Source: Alcanivorax sp.
Lineage (GTDB): Bacteria; Pseudomonadota; Gammaproteobacteria; Pseudomonadales; Alcanivoracaceae
Length of the DNA stretch: 64,000 nucleotides
NCBI RefSeq assembly: GCF_002726155.1
Contig: NZ_PBSH01000007.1
Location: 1-64,000, forward strand
Reading direction: 5' to 3'
Shown: positions 1 to 7,435 of the stretch, in pieces
Layout: each line of letters begins with the position of its first letter
Numbering within the stretch: position 1 is the stretch's first letter
The notes under the pieces: generated by a model
What the model saw: only the letters and a program-made list of their open reading frames with translations
What the model was told of the DNA's origin: nothing
Databases searched by the model: none
Program-made: the position numbers and the translations under genes

Positions 1-21
1 AATATACGCGCCTCAAGACAT

Positions 22-97
22 TCCGCCTTAGCTCAGTTGGTAGAGCAAATGACTGTTAATCATTGGGTCGCTGGTTCGAGCCCAGCAGGCGGAGCCA
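22..97 (+). tRNA. tRNA-Asn (anticodon GTT)
   Basis: A 76-nt cloverleaf with acceptor arms TCCGCCT and AGGCGGA, discriminator G and an encoded CCA at 95-97. The anticodon loop reads CTGTTAA, giving anticodon GTT (Asn). The T-loop GGTTCGAGCCC is intact. A rho-independent terminator follows 10 nt later. Confidence 0.97.
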
Positions 98-107
98 AAC
101 AAGAAAA

Positions 108-137
108 GGGCTTATCCATCGGGTAAGCCCTTTTTCT
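108..137 (+). terminator. Rho-independent terminator of tRNA-Asn
   Basis: The stem GGGCTTA (108-114) pairs with TAAGCCC (124-130) and is followed by a T-rich tract. It lies directly downstream of the tRNA CCA end. Confidence 0.9.
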
Positions 138-168
138 TTGTCCAATGATTGGTTGCCCTGCGGTCAAC

Positions 169-226
169 GGTTAATCATTGGCAAACCCTTCGGCTTTGCC
201 TAGTCCGAGCCCAGCAGGCAGAGCCA
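169..226 (+). pseudogene. Decayed 3' half of a second tRNA-Asn
   Basis: The segment repeats the 3' half of the upstream tRNA: GTTAATCATTGG at the anticodon side, then the T-arm and acceptor GAGCCCAGCAGGCAGAGCCA. The middle is replaced by an unrelated hairpin (GGCAAACCCTTCGGCTTTGCC). The 5' half is absent, so no cloverleaf can form. The flank CAAACAAGAAAAG after the CCA is also shared with the intact gene. This suggests decay of a tandem tRNA copy or a remnant attachment site. It is probably not functional. Confidence 0.7.
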
Positions 227-236
227 AACAAGAAAA

Positions 237-268
237 GCCCGGCATATTTCGATACCGGGCTTTTCTTT
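237..268. terminator. Bidirectional terminator between the tRNA region and galE
   Basis: The stem GCCCGGCAT / ATACCGGGC (one mismatch) has a T tract on its plus-strand side (TTTTCTTT) and an A tract upstream (AAGAAAA). It can therefore end plus-strand tRNA transcripts and the minus-strand galE message, whose stop is at 296. Confidence 0.8.
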
Positions 269-295
269 GTCTTATGATTGCTCGCTCGTCTTTCC

Positions 296-1306
296 CTAGA
301 ACCCTTCCGGATTTTGTTTCTGCCAGCGCCAATGGTCCTCACACATTTGCTCAATGCCTCGCTGCGCCTCCCAGCCCAGCACAGCATGGGCATGGGCAGG
401 ATCTGCATAGCAACTAGCCACGTCCCCGGGGCGACGCTCCACTATTTCATAAGGCACTGGCTGGCCAGATGCTTGTGAAAATGCCGCGACCATTTCCAGC
501 ACGCTGTATCCACGGCCGGTTCCCAGGTTCACCGTTAACAGGCCGCCATTCGTTTCCAGCGCATTCAGCGCAGCCAAATGCCCCTGGGCCAGATCCATAA
601 CATGAATATAGTCTCTGACTCCGGTTCCGTCCGGGGTGGGATAATCCCCACCAAAGACGCCCAGCTTTTCACGCTTACCCACCGCCACCTGGGCGATATA
701 GGGCATAAGGTTATTGGGAATACCCGCCGGGTCCTCGCCAATCTGGCCACTCTCATGGGCCCCCACAGGGTTGAAATAACGAAGCAACGCCAACTTCCAT
801 TTTTCGTTACTCCGGTAAAGGTCACGCAACATATCTTCAATATGCAGCTTGCTCGCACCGTAGGGGTTGGTGCTGCTGAGGGGAAAGTCCTCCCGAATCG
901 GCACCATTGCCGGATCGCCATAAACCGTCGCAGAAGAGCTGAACACCATGGTGTGCACGCCTGCACGCTCCATCGCTTCCAGTAACCGGAGGCTACCCGT
1001 TACATTGCAATCGTAATAAGTGAGCGGCATGGCGACAGACTCTCCCACCGCCTTAAGGCCCGCAAAATGGATGACTGCCGCGATGTCATAGTCTGAGAAC
1101 AGGGCATCCAGACAATTTGCATCACGAATATCACCTTCCACAAATTCCACGGACTTGCCCACTAGCCGCTCAACACGATTCAGACTCTCGCGACTGCTGT
1201 TACTCAGATTATCCAGCACCACCACTCGGTGCCCGGCTTCCAGCAACAACAAAACGGTATGAGAACCGATGTATCCCGCGCCGCCCGTTACCAGAATGCT
1301 TTTCAT
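296..1306 (-). CDS. galE: UDP-glucose 4-epimerase
   Basis: Interconverts UDP-glucose and UDP-galactose (or the N-acetyl forms) in the cytoplasm, supplying sugar nucleotides for surface polysaccharide. The protein is 336 aa, the usual GalE length. It starts with the NAD-binding motif GGAGYIGS (8-15). Ser124, Tyr149 and Lys153 fall at the same positions as in the E. coli enzyme, with Y149-GAS-K153 forming the SDR YxxxK pair. The start is supported by GGAGG about 8 nt upstream of the ATG. It lies at the far downstream end of the capsule locus, but about 740 bp and a repeat cluster separate it from cysC, so it is probably its own transcription unit. It ends at the bidirectional terminator at 237-268. 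Confidence 0.96.
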   Translation of the reverse strand: MKSILVTGGAGYIGSHTVLLLLEAGHRVVVLDNLSNSSRESLNRVERLVGKSVEFVEGDIRDANCLDALFSDYDIAAVIHFAGLKAVGESVAMPLTYYDCNVTGSLRLLEAMERAGVHTMVFSSSATVYGDPAMVPIREDFPLSSTNPYGASKLHIEDMLRDLYRSNEKWKLALLRYFNPVGAHESGQIGEDPAGIPNNLMPYIAQVAVGKREKLGVFGGDYPTPDGTGVRDYIHVMDLAQGHLAALNALETNGGLLTVNLGTGRGYSVLEMVAAFSQASGQPVPYEIVERRPGDVASCYADPAHAHAVLGWEAQRGIEQMCEDHWRWQKQNPEGF

Positions 1307-1477
1307 CGTTTTGCCTCCGAGCCTTCAGCCCTCGCCTCAGACTTGTCTTACTCAAAAAGTGGCTTCTGGATGACTCACCCGCACCCTTCAACCACGTAGG
1401 GTGTCTAGCTGAACGGCAGAGGAATTCAACACTCCGGCACTGCCATCACCACAAGAACCACAACAGGTATGCTCACT

Positions 1478-1684
1478 ATGCCATTTTACCGCGCCAGTTT
1501 CCGCCATACCTTCAGCACTGGGGACACGGTTGAGCTTACCTCCAGCCCCTACCCAGCCAACAGCTGGGAGCACGCCCGGCAACTGGCCGATGCATTTGGT
1601 TATGTGGATGTGCGGATTGCTGTCGAGGACCGACATAGCGATGGCCGAATTACCGTATACCCCATGCTCACCAGTGTTGAATGA
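1478..1684 (+). CDS. Small hypothetical protein (68 aa)
   Basis: An open frame of 68 codons in the gap between galE and cysC, read divergently from galE. The product starts MPFYRASFRHTF and has an even, protein-like composition with a plausible alternation of strands and helix (HARQLADAFGYVDVRIAVE). No known family is recognised. A second ATG lies three codons upstream at 1469. An AGGT about 9 nt before the 1478 ATG is the only ribosome-binding signal. It could be chance, but its composition is more protein-like than that of the surrounding shadow frames. Confidence 0.42.
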   Translation: MPFYRASFRHTFSTGDTVELTSSPYPANSWEHARQLADAFGYVDVRIAVEDRHSDGRITVYPMLTSVE

Positions 1685-1762
1685 CCGCGCTCCTGGAACA
1701 AGCCGTAATCAATGAGCACCGCAACTCTATCGCTCACCACCCACTCATGGGCAGCACCGGTC

Positions 1763-1817
1763 AAGCCGCGCCCCGCGCCGTGCGGTAACTACGAGGGAAC
1801 CCGCTCAGGCGCGGCTT
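1763..1817. other. Nested inverted repeat in the galE-cysC gap
   Basis: AAGCCGCGCC (1763-1772) is the exact reverse complement of GGCGCGGCTT (1808-1817), and a GCGG/CCGC pair is nested inside. No T tract follows, so it is not a standard terminator. The rest of 1685-1900 shows no convincing gene. It could be a structured RNA element or a decayed repeat. Confidence 0.4.
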
Positions 1818-1900
1818 ATGGAGATGATCCTGGTCGTTTCCTGAAAGGGGTGAGAGGCAGACCATCCTTGGCCTGAGGACAAAATCCAATCACTACATTG

Positions 1901-2024
1901 TGTCGGATTACGGCTACTCCTAATCTGACCTACGCCAAATCAGCGGCACGTAGTTTGTAGGCCAAATCAGCCTGAAAGGCGCAATTTTGTAGGTCGAATT
2001 AGCCTGAAAGGCGTAATCCGACAT
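1901..2024. repeat. Palindromic intergenic repeat cluster (3 copies)
   Basis: Three copies of the window's dispersed repeat: one in the TGTCGGATTACGG...CCTAC orientation (1901-1933), a 3'-truncated degenerate inverted copy (1954-1986) and a good inverted copy (1986-2024, GTAGGTCGAATTAGCC...GGCGTAATCCGACA). They lie just past the stop of cysC and may act as its 3' end or terminator. Confidence 0.85.
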
Positions 2025-2045
2025 ACTGCTTAGCCAACATCCACC

Positions 2046-2663
2046 TTAAACGATCGCAGCGATCAGCTGCTTCACACAGGCTTCGATATCGTTTTCAGCG
2101 GTATTCACCACCAGCTCCGGCTTGGCCGGGGCTTCGTAAGGGCTATCGATACCGGTGAATTCCTTGATAATGCCCTGGCGTGCTTTCTGGTACAGGCCTT
2201 TGGGGTCGCGCTTCTCGCACTCTTCCAGTGGCGCGTCCACAAACACTTCTACGAACTCGCCCTCTTCGAACAACTCGCGCGCGGCATCACGGTCCGCACG
2301 GAACGGGCTGATAAAGGCGGTGACAACAATAAGGCCAGCATCCACCATCAGCTTCGCCACTTCAGACACCCGGCGGATGTTCTCAGTACGGTCTTCATCG
2401 CTCATACCCAGGTTCTTGTTCAGACCGTGACGCACATTGTCGCCATCCAACAGGTAGGTGTGTCGGCCCTGCTCGGTCAGCGCCACTTCCAGCGCATTCG
2501 CCAGTGTGGATTTACCGGAACCGGACAAACCCGTCAGCCAGATGCACTTTGGCTTTTGACTCTTAACCTTGGCACGATCCGCCTTGGACACATTAGACTC
2601 ATGCCAAACCACATGGGCTTTGGATTCGTTTGCTTTTTCCTGGTACGGGGACTTTTCAGACAT
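2046..2663 (-). CDS. cysC: Adenylylsulfate (APS) kinase
   Basis: Phosphorylates APS with ATP to make PAPS, the activated sulfate used for reduction or by sulfotransferases. The protein is 205 aa, the normal CysC length. The Walker A motif GLSGSGKST is at residues 45-53 and the family signature around [13 protein letters not shown] includes the Ser119 position that is phosphorylated in other APS kinases. The gene stands alone, without cysD/cysN/cysH. It lies downstream of a sulfate-type permease, and a four-helix-bundle cassette sits between them. That pairing points to sulfate uptake and activation. A link to the polysaccharide is only inferred, because no sulfotransferase is seen here. Confidence 0.95.
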   Translation of the reverse strand: MSEKSPYQEKANESKAHVVWHESNVSKADRAKVKSQKPKCIWLTGLSGSGKSTLANALEVALTEQGRHTYLLDGDNVRHGLNKNLGMSDEDRTENIRRVSEVAKLMVDAGLIVVTAFISPFRADRDAARELFEEGEFVEVFVDAPLEECEKRDPKGLYQKARQGIIKEFTGIDSPYEAPAKPELVVNTAENDIEACVKQLIAAIV

Positions 2664-2674
2664 GCGATATTCCT

Positions 2675-2716
2675 CAGTTTCAAGTTGCGAGTTACGAGCC
2701 GCGAGTTACGAAAAGC
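2675..2716 (+). repeat. Left flank repeat of the four-helix-bundle cassette
   Basis: A degenerate tandem of GAGTTACGAG-like units. It is an imperfect inverted match to 3119-3153 on the other side of the four-helix-bundle gene, with matching ends CAGTTTC...CGAAAAGC and GAGTTTC...CGAAAGGC. Confidence 0.6.
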
Positions 2717-2720
2717 AACT

Positions 2721-3077
2721 TCAACACTCATCCAATTGCCGCCGGATGCCATGAATAAGCGCACCAAGCATTCTGGAAAGTTGATCCGTCTCTGAAAGCC
2801 ATTGGCCTGCAATGTCTTCATTGATGTAATCAATCTCAGTTCCAATATGTATCTGGGTTCGTAGTTCGCCGACCGAACCTTTTGCATAACTCCAGAACCT
2901 CCCTCTATCTTTGAGGGATAGCCGTTCATAGCCCTCTGCAATATTGCTGGGCACAGACAGGGCAGACCTTGTTATCTGGTCCTTGAAGCCAAAATCACGA
3001 CACCCACGAAAATGCCGATACATTTGAATACATAGCGACGTAGATCGACGCCATACTTCCATTTCTTCAAACTGCAT
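2721..3077 (-). CDS. Four-helix bundle protein (23S IVS / S23 family)
   Basis: A 118-aa all-helical protein of the family first found in intervening sequences of 23S rRNA genes and also present as free-standing genes. The diagnostic core is a Y-x(n)-F-KDQITRSALSVPSNIAEGYER segment (about residues 30-52), followed by an SVGELRTQ helix and a DQLSRMLGALI helix. The start is supported by GGAG 5 nt before the ATG. Function is not established; relatives form oligomeric barrels with a basic pore, and one (Avd) assists diversity-generating retroelements, but no reverse transcriptase is present here. The gene interrupts the SLC13 permease-cysC neighbourhood and is bounded by inverted flank repeats, suggesting a transferable cassette. 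Confidence 0.9.
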   Translation of the reverse strand: MQFEEMEVWRRSTSLCIQMYRHFRGCRDFGFKDQITRSALSVPSNIAEGYERLSLKDRGRFWSYAKGSVGELRTQIHIGTEIDYINEDIAGQWLSETDQLSRMLGALIHGIRRQLDEC

Positions 3078-3118
3078 CCTTGCTCCTACCGGAACATCCT
3101 TGTCCCGTTTTGATTTTT

Positions 3119-3153
3119 GCCTTTCGAAACTCGCTACTCGAACCTCGAAACTC
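3119..3153 (-). repeat. Right flank repeat of the four-helix-bundle cassette
   Basis: Read on the minus strand this is GAGTTTCGAGGTTCGAG followed by TAGCGAGTTTCGAAAGGC, an inverted imperfect counterpart of 2675-2716. It lies between the permease stop and the four-helix-bundle start, so it also holds that gene's 5' leader. Confidence 0.6.
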
Positions 3154-3156
3154 TCT

Positions 3157-4929
3157 TTAAAACCCCCAAACCATCGGAATAACGCTAAGGCTAATCACCG
3201 CCACCACCACACTCATCGGAAACCCGATCTTCAGGTAATCCCGGAACGTGTAGCCGCCAGGGCCCATGACCATCAGGTTAGTCTGGTAGCCCAGCGGGGT
3301 CATGAAGCTGGCAGAGGCGGCGAACATGACGGCAACAATAAAGGGCATGGGGCTAACACCCAGCTGCTCAGCAACACCGATGGCGATGGGAAACACCAGC
3401 ACGGCGGCGGCATTGTTGGTGATCATTTCGGTAAACACGGCCGTGAGCAGGTAAATGATCACCAGCGCCATAAAAGGCGACAAGCCCCCCTCCGGAATCA
3501 CCTGCTCCACAATCCAGGCCGCCGCACCACTGGACTCCATGGCTTTACCCAGCGCAAAAGAGGCGCCGATCACCACCAGCACCGGCAGGTTCACACTCAC
3601 GTTCATCCGCGAGCGGTTCACGGTCACACAGCGCAGCGCGATCATCAGACCGGCCGCAAACATGGCCGCCTCCAGAGTCGAGGCCAGCCCCAACACATTC
3701 GCCATCACCATCGCCACCAGCACCGCAACGGCCACCGGCGCCCGGCGAAAGTCAGGGGGAGTGGAATCTTTCAACGGGCTCACCAGCATGAAGTCACGAC
3801 GATACTGATACTGCTCCACAAACTGCTGGCTGGTTTCCAGCAACAAGGTATCCCCCACCTTCAAACACTGCTCGCCCACCTTGCCGGGCACACGCTTACC
3901 ATTGCGGCTGATACTCAAAATCGCTGCCTGGTAACGGGTCCGGAATCCGGTTTCCTTCACGGAACGGCCAATGCCGGGGAACTCCGGGCTCAGCACCACT
4001 TCCACAAGATGGCGCTGGTGATTATTCAGGCCTAGCTTGTGGGCCCCACCATGGGCAGCCTGCAAGCCGTTAATACGTTGTAGCTCCCGCGCGCACTCCG
4101 GCACTCCGACAAACGCCAGCAAGTCCCCTTCCTGCAACGTCATTTCCGGACCAACCGCCGTGAACAGTCGCTCATCACGCTGAATGTCGGTCAGGAAACC
4201 ATAGGTCAGGTTCCGCAGCCCGGCATCCTGAATGGTGCGCCCTGCCAGAGGGCTGCCTTTCGCGACCAGCATCTCCACGTGGTACTCACGGGCATCTTCC
4301 CACTGCGACGCCATACTGGCCCGGTTCGGCAGCAAAAAGCGGCTGATCAACAACATAAAGGCCGCACCGCCGAGCAACACCGGCACACCGACCCAGGCCA
4401 CATCGAAAATGCCAAAGGCCGGCAACCCTTTTTCCTGTACCAAACCGTCCACCACCAGATTGGTGCTCGTGCCGATAAGCGTACAGGTGCCGCCGAGAAT
4501 CGCCGCATAACTCAGCGGTAACAGCAGTTTGGAGGCAGACAACCGTAAGCGTTGCGCCCATTCCTGCACCGCAGGAATCATCATGGCCACAACGGTGGTG
4601 TTATTGAGGAACGCACTCAAAATCGATGCTGGCGCGATCAAACGGAACTGGCTGGAGAGTACGGACTTGGGTTGTCCCAGCAACCGATGTGCCACCCAGT
4701 AAATAGCCCCCGTATCCCGCAAAGCCGCCGCCACCACATACAGCGCCGCGATGGTCATCAAGCCGGGGTTGGCAAACCCGGACAGCGCTTCGCCCGGGGA
4801 AATGATGCCCGTGACCAACACGAGTACCAGCGCCGCCATCATGGTCATATCTGCAGGCACACGGTTGCTGGCCAGCGCCCCTAGCACAGCCAGTACGATC
4901 AGCAGTGTTATCAGTATTTCCACGGTCAT
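3157..4929 (-). CDS. SLC13/DASS-family sulfate-type permease with two RCK-C domains
   Basis: A 590-aa inner-membrane transporter of the divalent anion:Na+ symporter / ArsB-NhaD superfamily. Several hydrophobic helices precede residue about 190 and a second set follows about 385. Two soluble TrkA-C/RCK-C-type domains lie between them (around EMLVAKGSPLAGRTIQ and EVVLSPEFPGIGRSVKET). Such domains often bind ligands that gate transport. The repeated motifs NTTVVAMMIPAV and NNAAAVLVFPIAI are the paired substrate and Na+ loops. Relatives carry sulfate; cysC downstream supports that substrate. The chosen ATG begins MTVEILITLL; an upstream in-frame TTG at 4977 would add 16 poorly hydrophobic residues. 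Confidence 0.88.
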   Translation of the reverse strand: MTVEILITLLIVLAVLGALASNRVPADMTMMAALVLVLVTGIISPGEALSGFANPGLMTIAALYVVAAALRDTGAIYWVAHRLLGQPKSVLSSQFRLIAPASILSAFLNNTTVVAMMIPAVQEWAQRLRLSASKLLLPLSYAAILGGTCTLIGTSTNLVVDGLVQEKGLPAFGIFDVAWVGVPVLLGGAAFMLLISRFLLPNRASMASQWEDAREYHVEMLVAKGSPLAGRTIQDAGLRNLTYGFLTDIQRDERLFTAVGPEMTLQEGDLLAFVGVPECARELQRINGLQAAHGGAHKLGLNNHQRHLVEVVLSPEFPGIGRSVKETGFRTRYQAAILSISRNGKRVPGKVGEQCLKVGDTLLLETSQQFVEQYQYRRDFMLVSPLKDSTPPDFRRAPVAVAVLVAMVMANVLGLASTLEAAMFAAGLMIALRCVTVNRSRMNVSVNLPVLVVIGASFALGKAMESSGAAAWIVEQVIPEGGLSPFMALVIIYLLTAVFTEMITNNAAAVLVFPIAIGVAEQLGVSPMPFIVAVMFAASASFMTPLGYQTNLMVMGPGGYTFRDYLKIGFPMSVVVAVISLSVIPMVWGF

Positions 4930-5064
4930 TCGGTAAACCACACAAGCCCGGACGCCACGCGACAACCCACGCAGCAAAAGAGCATTTTACAGGGCAAAGG
5001 GAATATAAAAAGGGAGGGCTTAGTCAAATATGACATAAGCAAAAAACCAACGCCTCAGCCAACA

Positions 5065-5178
5065 ATGTCGGATTACGGCCAAGCCTAATTCGACCTACAC
5101 ACTGACAGACAAAACAACGGCGACAGCTTCAAGCTCGGGGTTTGTAGGTCGAATTAGCCAGAAAGGCGTAATCCGACA
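5065..5178. repeat. Inverted pair of palindromic repeats
   Basis: Copies at 5065-5099 (ATGTCGGATTACGGCC...TTCGACCTACA) and 5141-5178 (GTAGGTCGAATTAGCC...GTAATCCGACA) face each other across about 41 bp. The pair can fold as one long hairpin or as two short ones. It lies 11 bp past the stop of the dehydratase gene. Confidence 0.9.
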
Positions 5179-5189
5179 CTCAGGGCAGA

Positions 5190-7160
5190 CTATTCCACCG
5201 CGCTGGCGGTTTTCGCCACCAGAGCCGGCGCCTCACGGCTTGGCATACTCTGGGGCGCTTCGATGTCCAGGCCACCTGGCTCGTAGCCATTCACATAGCT
5301 GCGCAGCAAGGCACGCAGGGCGTCCTGATCAGCGCGGGTCAACGCCTTGCGGAAGGCCTCCAGCGCAAAATAGATCTCATCCCATTCCAGCTTTTCTTCA
5401 TGGGCCTGCATAATCATCTCGTGCTCGGTGCGCGTACTGCAATCACCGATCAGCAGCTCTTCATAGAGCTTCTCACCCGGTCGCAGCCCGGAAAACGCGA
5501 TGGCAATGTCTCCGTCAGGATTCTGCTCGTCCCGCACGGACATACCCATCAAATGCACCATGGTACGGGCCAGATCCACAATACGCACCGGCTCGCCCAT
5601 ATCCAGCACGAAGACTTCACCGCCCTGGGCCATGGCACCCGCCTGGATCACCAGCTGGGAGGCCTCCGGAATGGTCATGAAATAGCGAATCACATCCGGG
5701 TGGGTCACCGTCACCGGCCCGCCCTTCTGAATCTGGTCACGGAATAGAGGCACCACCGAGCCGGACGAGCCCAGCACATTGCCAAAACGCACCATGGAGA
5801 ACACCGTCTCCGAGCCCCGCGCGGCAATGGCCTGGAGTACCAGCTCGGCAAAACGCTTGGTGGCCCCCATCACATTGGTGGGCCGCACCGCCTTGTCGGT
5901 AGACACCAGAATAAAGTGCTTCACATGGGCGGCTTCCGCCCCCAATGCTGCTTCCAGCGTCCCCAGAATGTTATTACGCACGCCAGCAGAAGGGTTGGCC
6001 TCAACAATCGGCACATGCTTATAGGCGGCCGCATGATAGACCGTATCTACCCGATGCTCACGGCACAGCCGTTCCATCAAGCCACGATTGACCACCGAAC
6101 CGAGCACTGCCTCAATTTCAATGTCTTTGCTTCTATTGCCTGCAAACGCCCGCAACTCCTTCTCGATGGCATACAGACCGAATTCACTTTGGTCCAGCAA
6201 CAGTAACTTGGAAGGGCTCAACTTGAGAATTTGCCGGCACAACTCGCTGCCAATGGAACCACCCGCACCGGTCACCAGCACATGCTTGCCACTGATACAG
6301 CGTGTCAGCAAGTCAGCGCGGGGCGGTACGGCATCCCGGCCCAACAAGTCCTCAATGGCAACTTCCTTGATTTCCTCCAGGCGTGCCTTGCCGCTGGCAA
6401 TATCGGCAAACGACGGCACCGTCTGCACATGCACATTCAGCGTTTCCAGCCAGCGCACCACCGCCATTCTCGTGGCACGGCTCTCGGATGGCAGCGCCAG
6501 CAGCACAGTGCGAATCGCGCCACGTTCCACGGCCTTTTCCAAGGCTCGGCGACCCACCACCGGCACACCACAAAGTAGCGTGCCTTGCTTGCCGACCGCA
6601 TCGTCCACAATCATTAGCGGGTGCAATTCAGCGGTGGACAGCAGCCCCGATACCAGCTGCGCGCCGGCACCACCGGCACCAAAAACCGCAACGGCTTCGC
6701 GGTCAATACGGTTACCCAGTACGTGGTAAAGGAAACGGCGCATCATGAAACGACTGCCGCCCAGATACAGCACCAGCACCGCCCAGAAAATGATAAAGAC
6801 CGATCGCGGCGTGGAGGCCGAGGCCATATAAGAGGCCGCAGCCAGCAACACCACTGAGAGCGTCACCCCAGCGAGAATGGACCACGCCACCTCGGCACCA
6901 AGGTAACGGACAATAGAACGGTAGAAACCCAAGACGTACAGCGCAGGCAACAACACCAGCGGTGCGGCAACCAGCAGCCACAAGTCTGCAACCTCAGGAG
7001 TTGCCGTATTCAGGCGCAGCCCATAGGCCAACCAAAGCAGCAACGGTGCCGCCAAGGCATCCGCGCTGAGCATGACCAACCGCTTGGCGGTGCGAGACAG
7101 CGACACCATCCGGTGTACAGGAGAATAGAGATACTTGTTCGTCATAACAGGTCCATCCAT
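5190..7160 (-). CDS. Membrane-anchored UDP-GlcNAc 4,6-dehydratase (WbpM/PglF/CapD type)
   Basis: Converts UDP-GlcNAc to the UDP-4-keto-6-deoxy sugar, the first step toward diamino-trideoxy sugars such as bacillosamine. The protein is 656 aa, the long form. Four N-terminal membrane helices (about 28-135) precede a CoA-binding-like Rossmann fold with FGAGGAGAQ (160-168) and a SDR-type dehydratase domain with VTGAGGSIGSE (296-306). The STDKAVRPTNVMGATK block (420-435) has Met431 in place of the usual Tyr of YxxxK, as in WbpM, paired with Lys435. The aminotransferase and acetyltransferase upstream would complete the pathway. A second ATG at 7145 (MTNKYL) is possible. A promoter and a CRP-like palindrome lie in its leader. 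Confidence 0.93.
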   Translation of the reverse strand: MDGPVMTNKYLYSPVHRMVSLSRTAKRLVMLSADALAAPLLLWLAYGLRLNTATPEVADLWLLVAAPLVLLPALYVLGFYRSIVRYLGAEVAWSILAGVTLSVVLLAAASYMASASTPRSVFIIFWAVLVLYLGGSRFMMRRFLYHVLGNRIDREAVAVFGAGGAGAQLVSGLLSTAELHPLMIVDDAVGKQGTLLCGVPVVGRRALEKAVERGAIRTVLLALPSESRATRMAVVRWLETLNVHVQTVPSFADIASGKARLEEIKEVAIEDLLGRDAVPPRADLLTRCISGKHVLVTGAGGSIGSELCRQILKLSPSKLLLLDQSEFGLYAIEKELRAFAGNRSKDIEIEAVLGSVVNRGLMERLCREHRVDTVYHAAAYKHVPIVEANPSAGVRNNILGTLEAALGAEAAHVKHFILVSTDKAVRPTNVMGATKRFAELVLQAIAARGSETVFSMVRFGNVLGSSGSVVPLFRDQIQKGGPVTVTHPDVIRYFMTIPEASQLVIQAGAMAQGGEVFVLDMGEPVRIVDLARTMVHLMGMSVRDEQNPDGDIAIAFSGLRPGEKLYEELLIGDCSTRTEHEMIMQAHEEKLEWDEIYFALEAFRKALTRADQDALRALLRSYVNGYEPGGLDIEAPQSMPSREAPALVAKTASAVE

Positions 7161-7209
7161 GCGACCACAGGGCCGACTAACACGGCAAAGTCCCTCTTAG
7201 CCATAAGAT

Positions 7210-7225
7210 TGTGACTTTCATCACA
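7210..7225. promoter_or_regulatory. Perfect CRP/Vfr-like palindrome
   Basis: On the minus strand the site reads TGTGATGAAAGTCACA, an exact match to the TGTGA-N6-TCACA core of CRP/Vfr sites. It sits downstream of the predicted -10 and upstream of the dehydratase start, a position that fits repression or roadblocking better than activation. Confidence 0.5.
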
Positions 7226-7243
7226 CTGTTTAGCCGGGGGAGC

Positions 7244-7271
7244 ATTATAAGCCGTTACTCAGGATATCCAA
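7244..7271 (-). promoter_or_regulatory. Sigma70-type promoter for the dehydratase gene
   Basis: On the minus strand TTGGAT (7266-7271) and a consensus TATAAT (7244-7249) are separated by 16 bp. The expected start is near 7237, leaving a leader of about 75 nt before the ATG at 7160. It implies that the dehydratase can be expressed apart from the upstream capsule operon. Confidence 0.55.
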
Positions 7272-7399
7272 CGGGTAAAAAGCACTAATTTCGAGGCAAT
7301 CTAGTCATGAACGGTGACAATTAAGCGACAAACGGATACTGAGGTCCGTGATAATCACCCGCAATCACACATTTTTTTCAATTTGTTGCAAAGTCGCCC

Positions 7400-7435
7400 G
7401 TAGGTCGAGTTAGGCCGAAGGCCGTAACCCGACAT
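7400..7435 (-). repeat. Palindromic repeat overlapping the aminotransferase 3' end
   Basis: A single copy (GTAGGTCGAGTTAGGCC...GTAACCCGACAT on the plus strand). The aminotransferase stop codon (7410-7412) and its last eight sense codons lie inside it. Confidence 0.9.

Noticed and set aside
1901..2024. CRISPR array
   Set aside because: The repeats are palindromic, in both orientations and irregularly spaced, with no cas genes in the window.
2721..3077. Four-helix-bundle gene as part of a diversity-generating retroelement
   Set aside because: No reverse transcriptase, template or variable repeat is nearby.
3100..4035. Plus-strand frame of 311 codons opposite the permease
   Set aside because: Extremely His/Gln/Arg-rich product with no fold character; a shadow of the real minus-strand gene.
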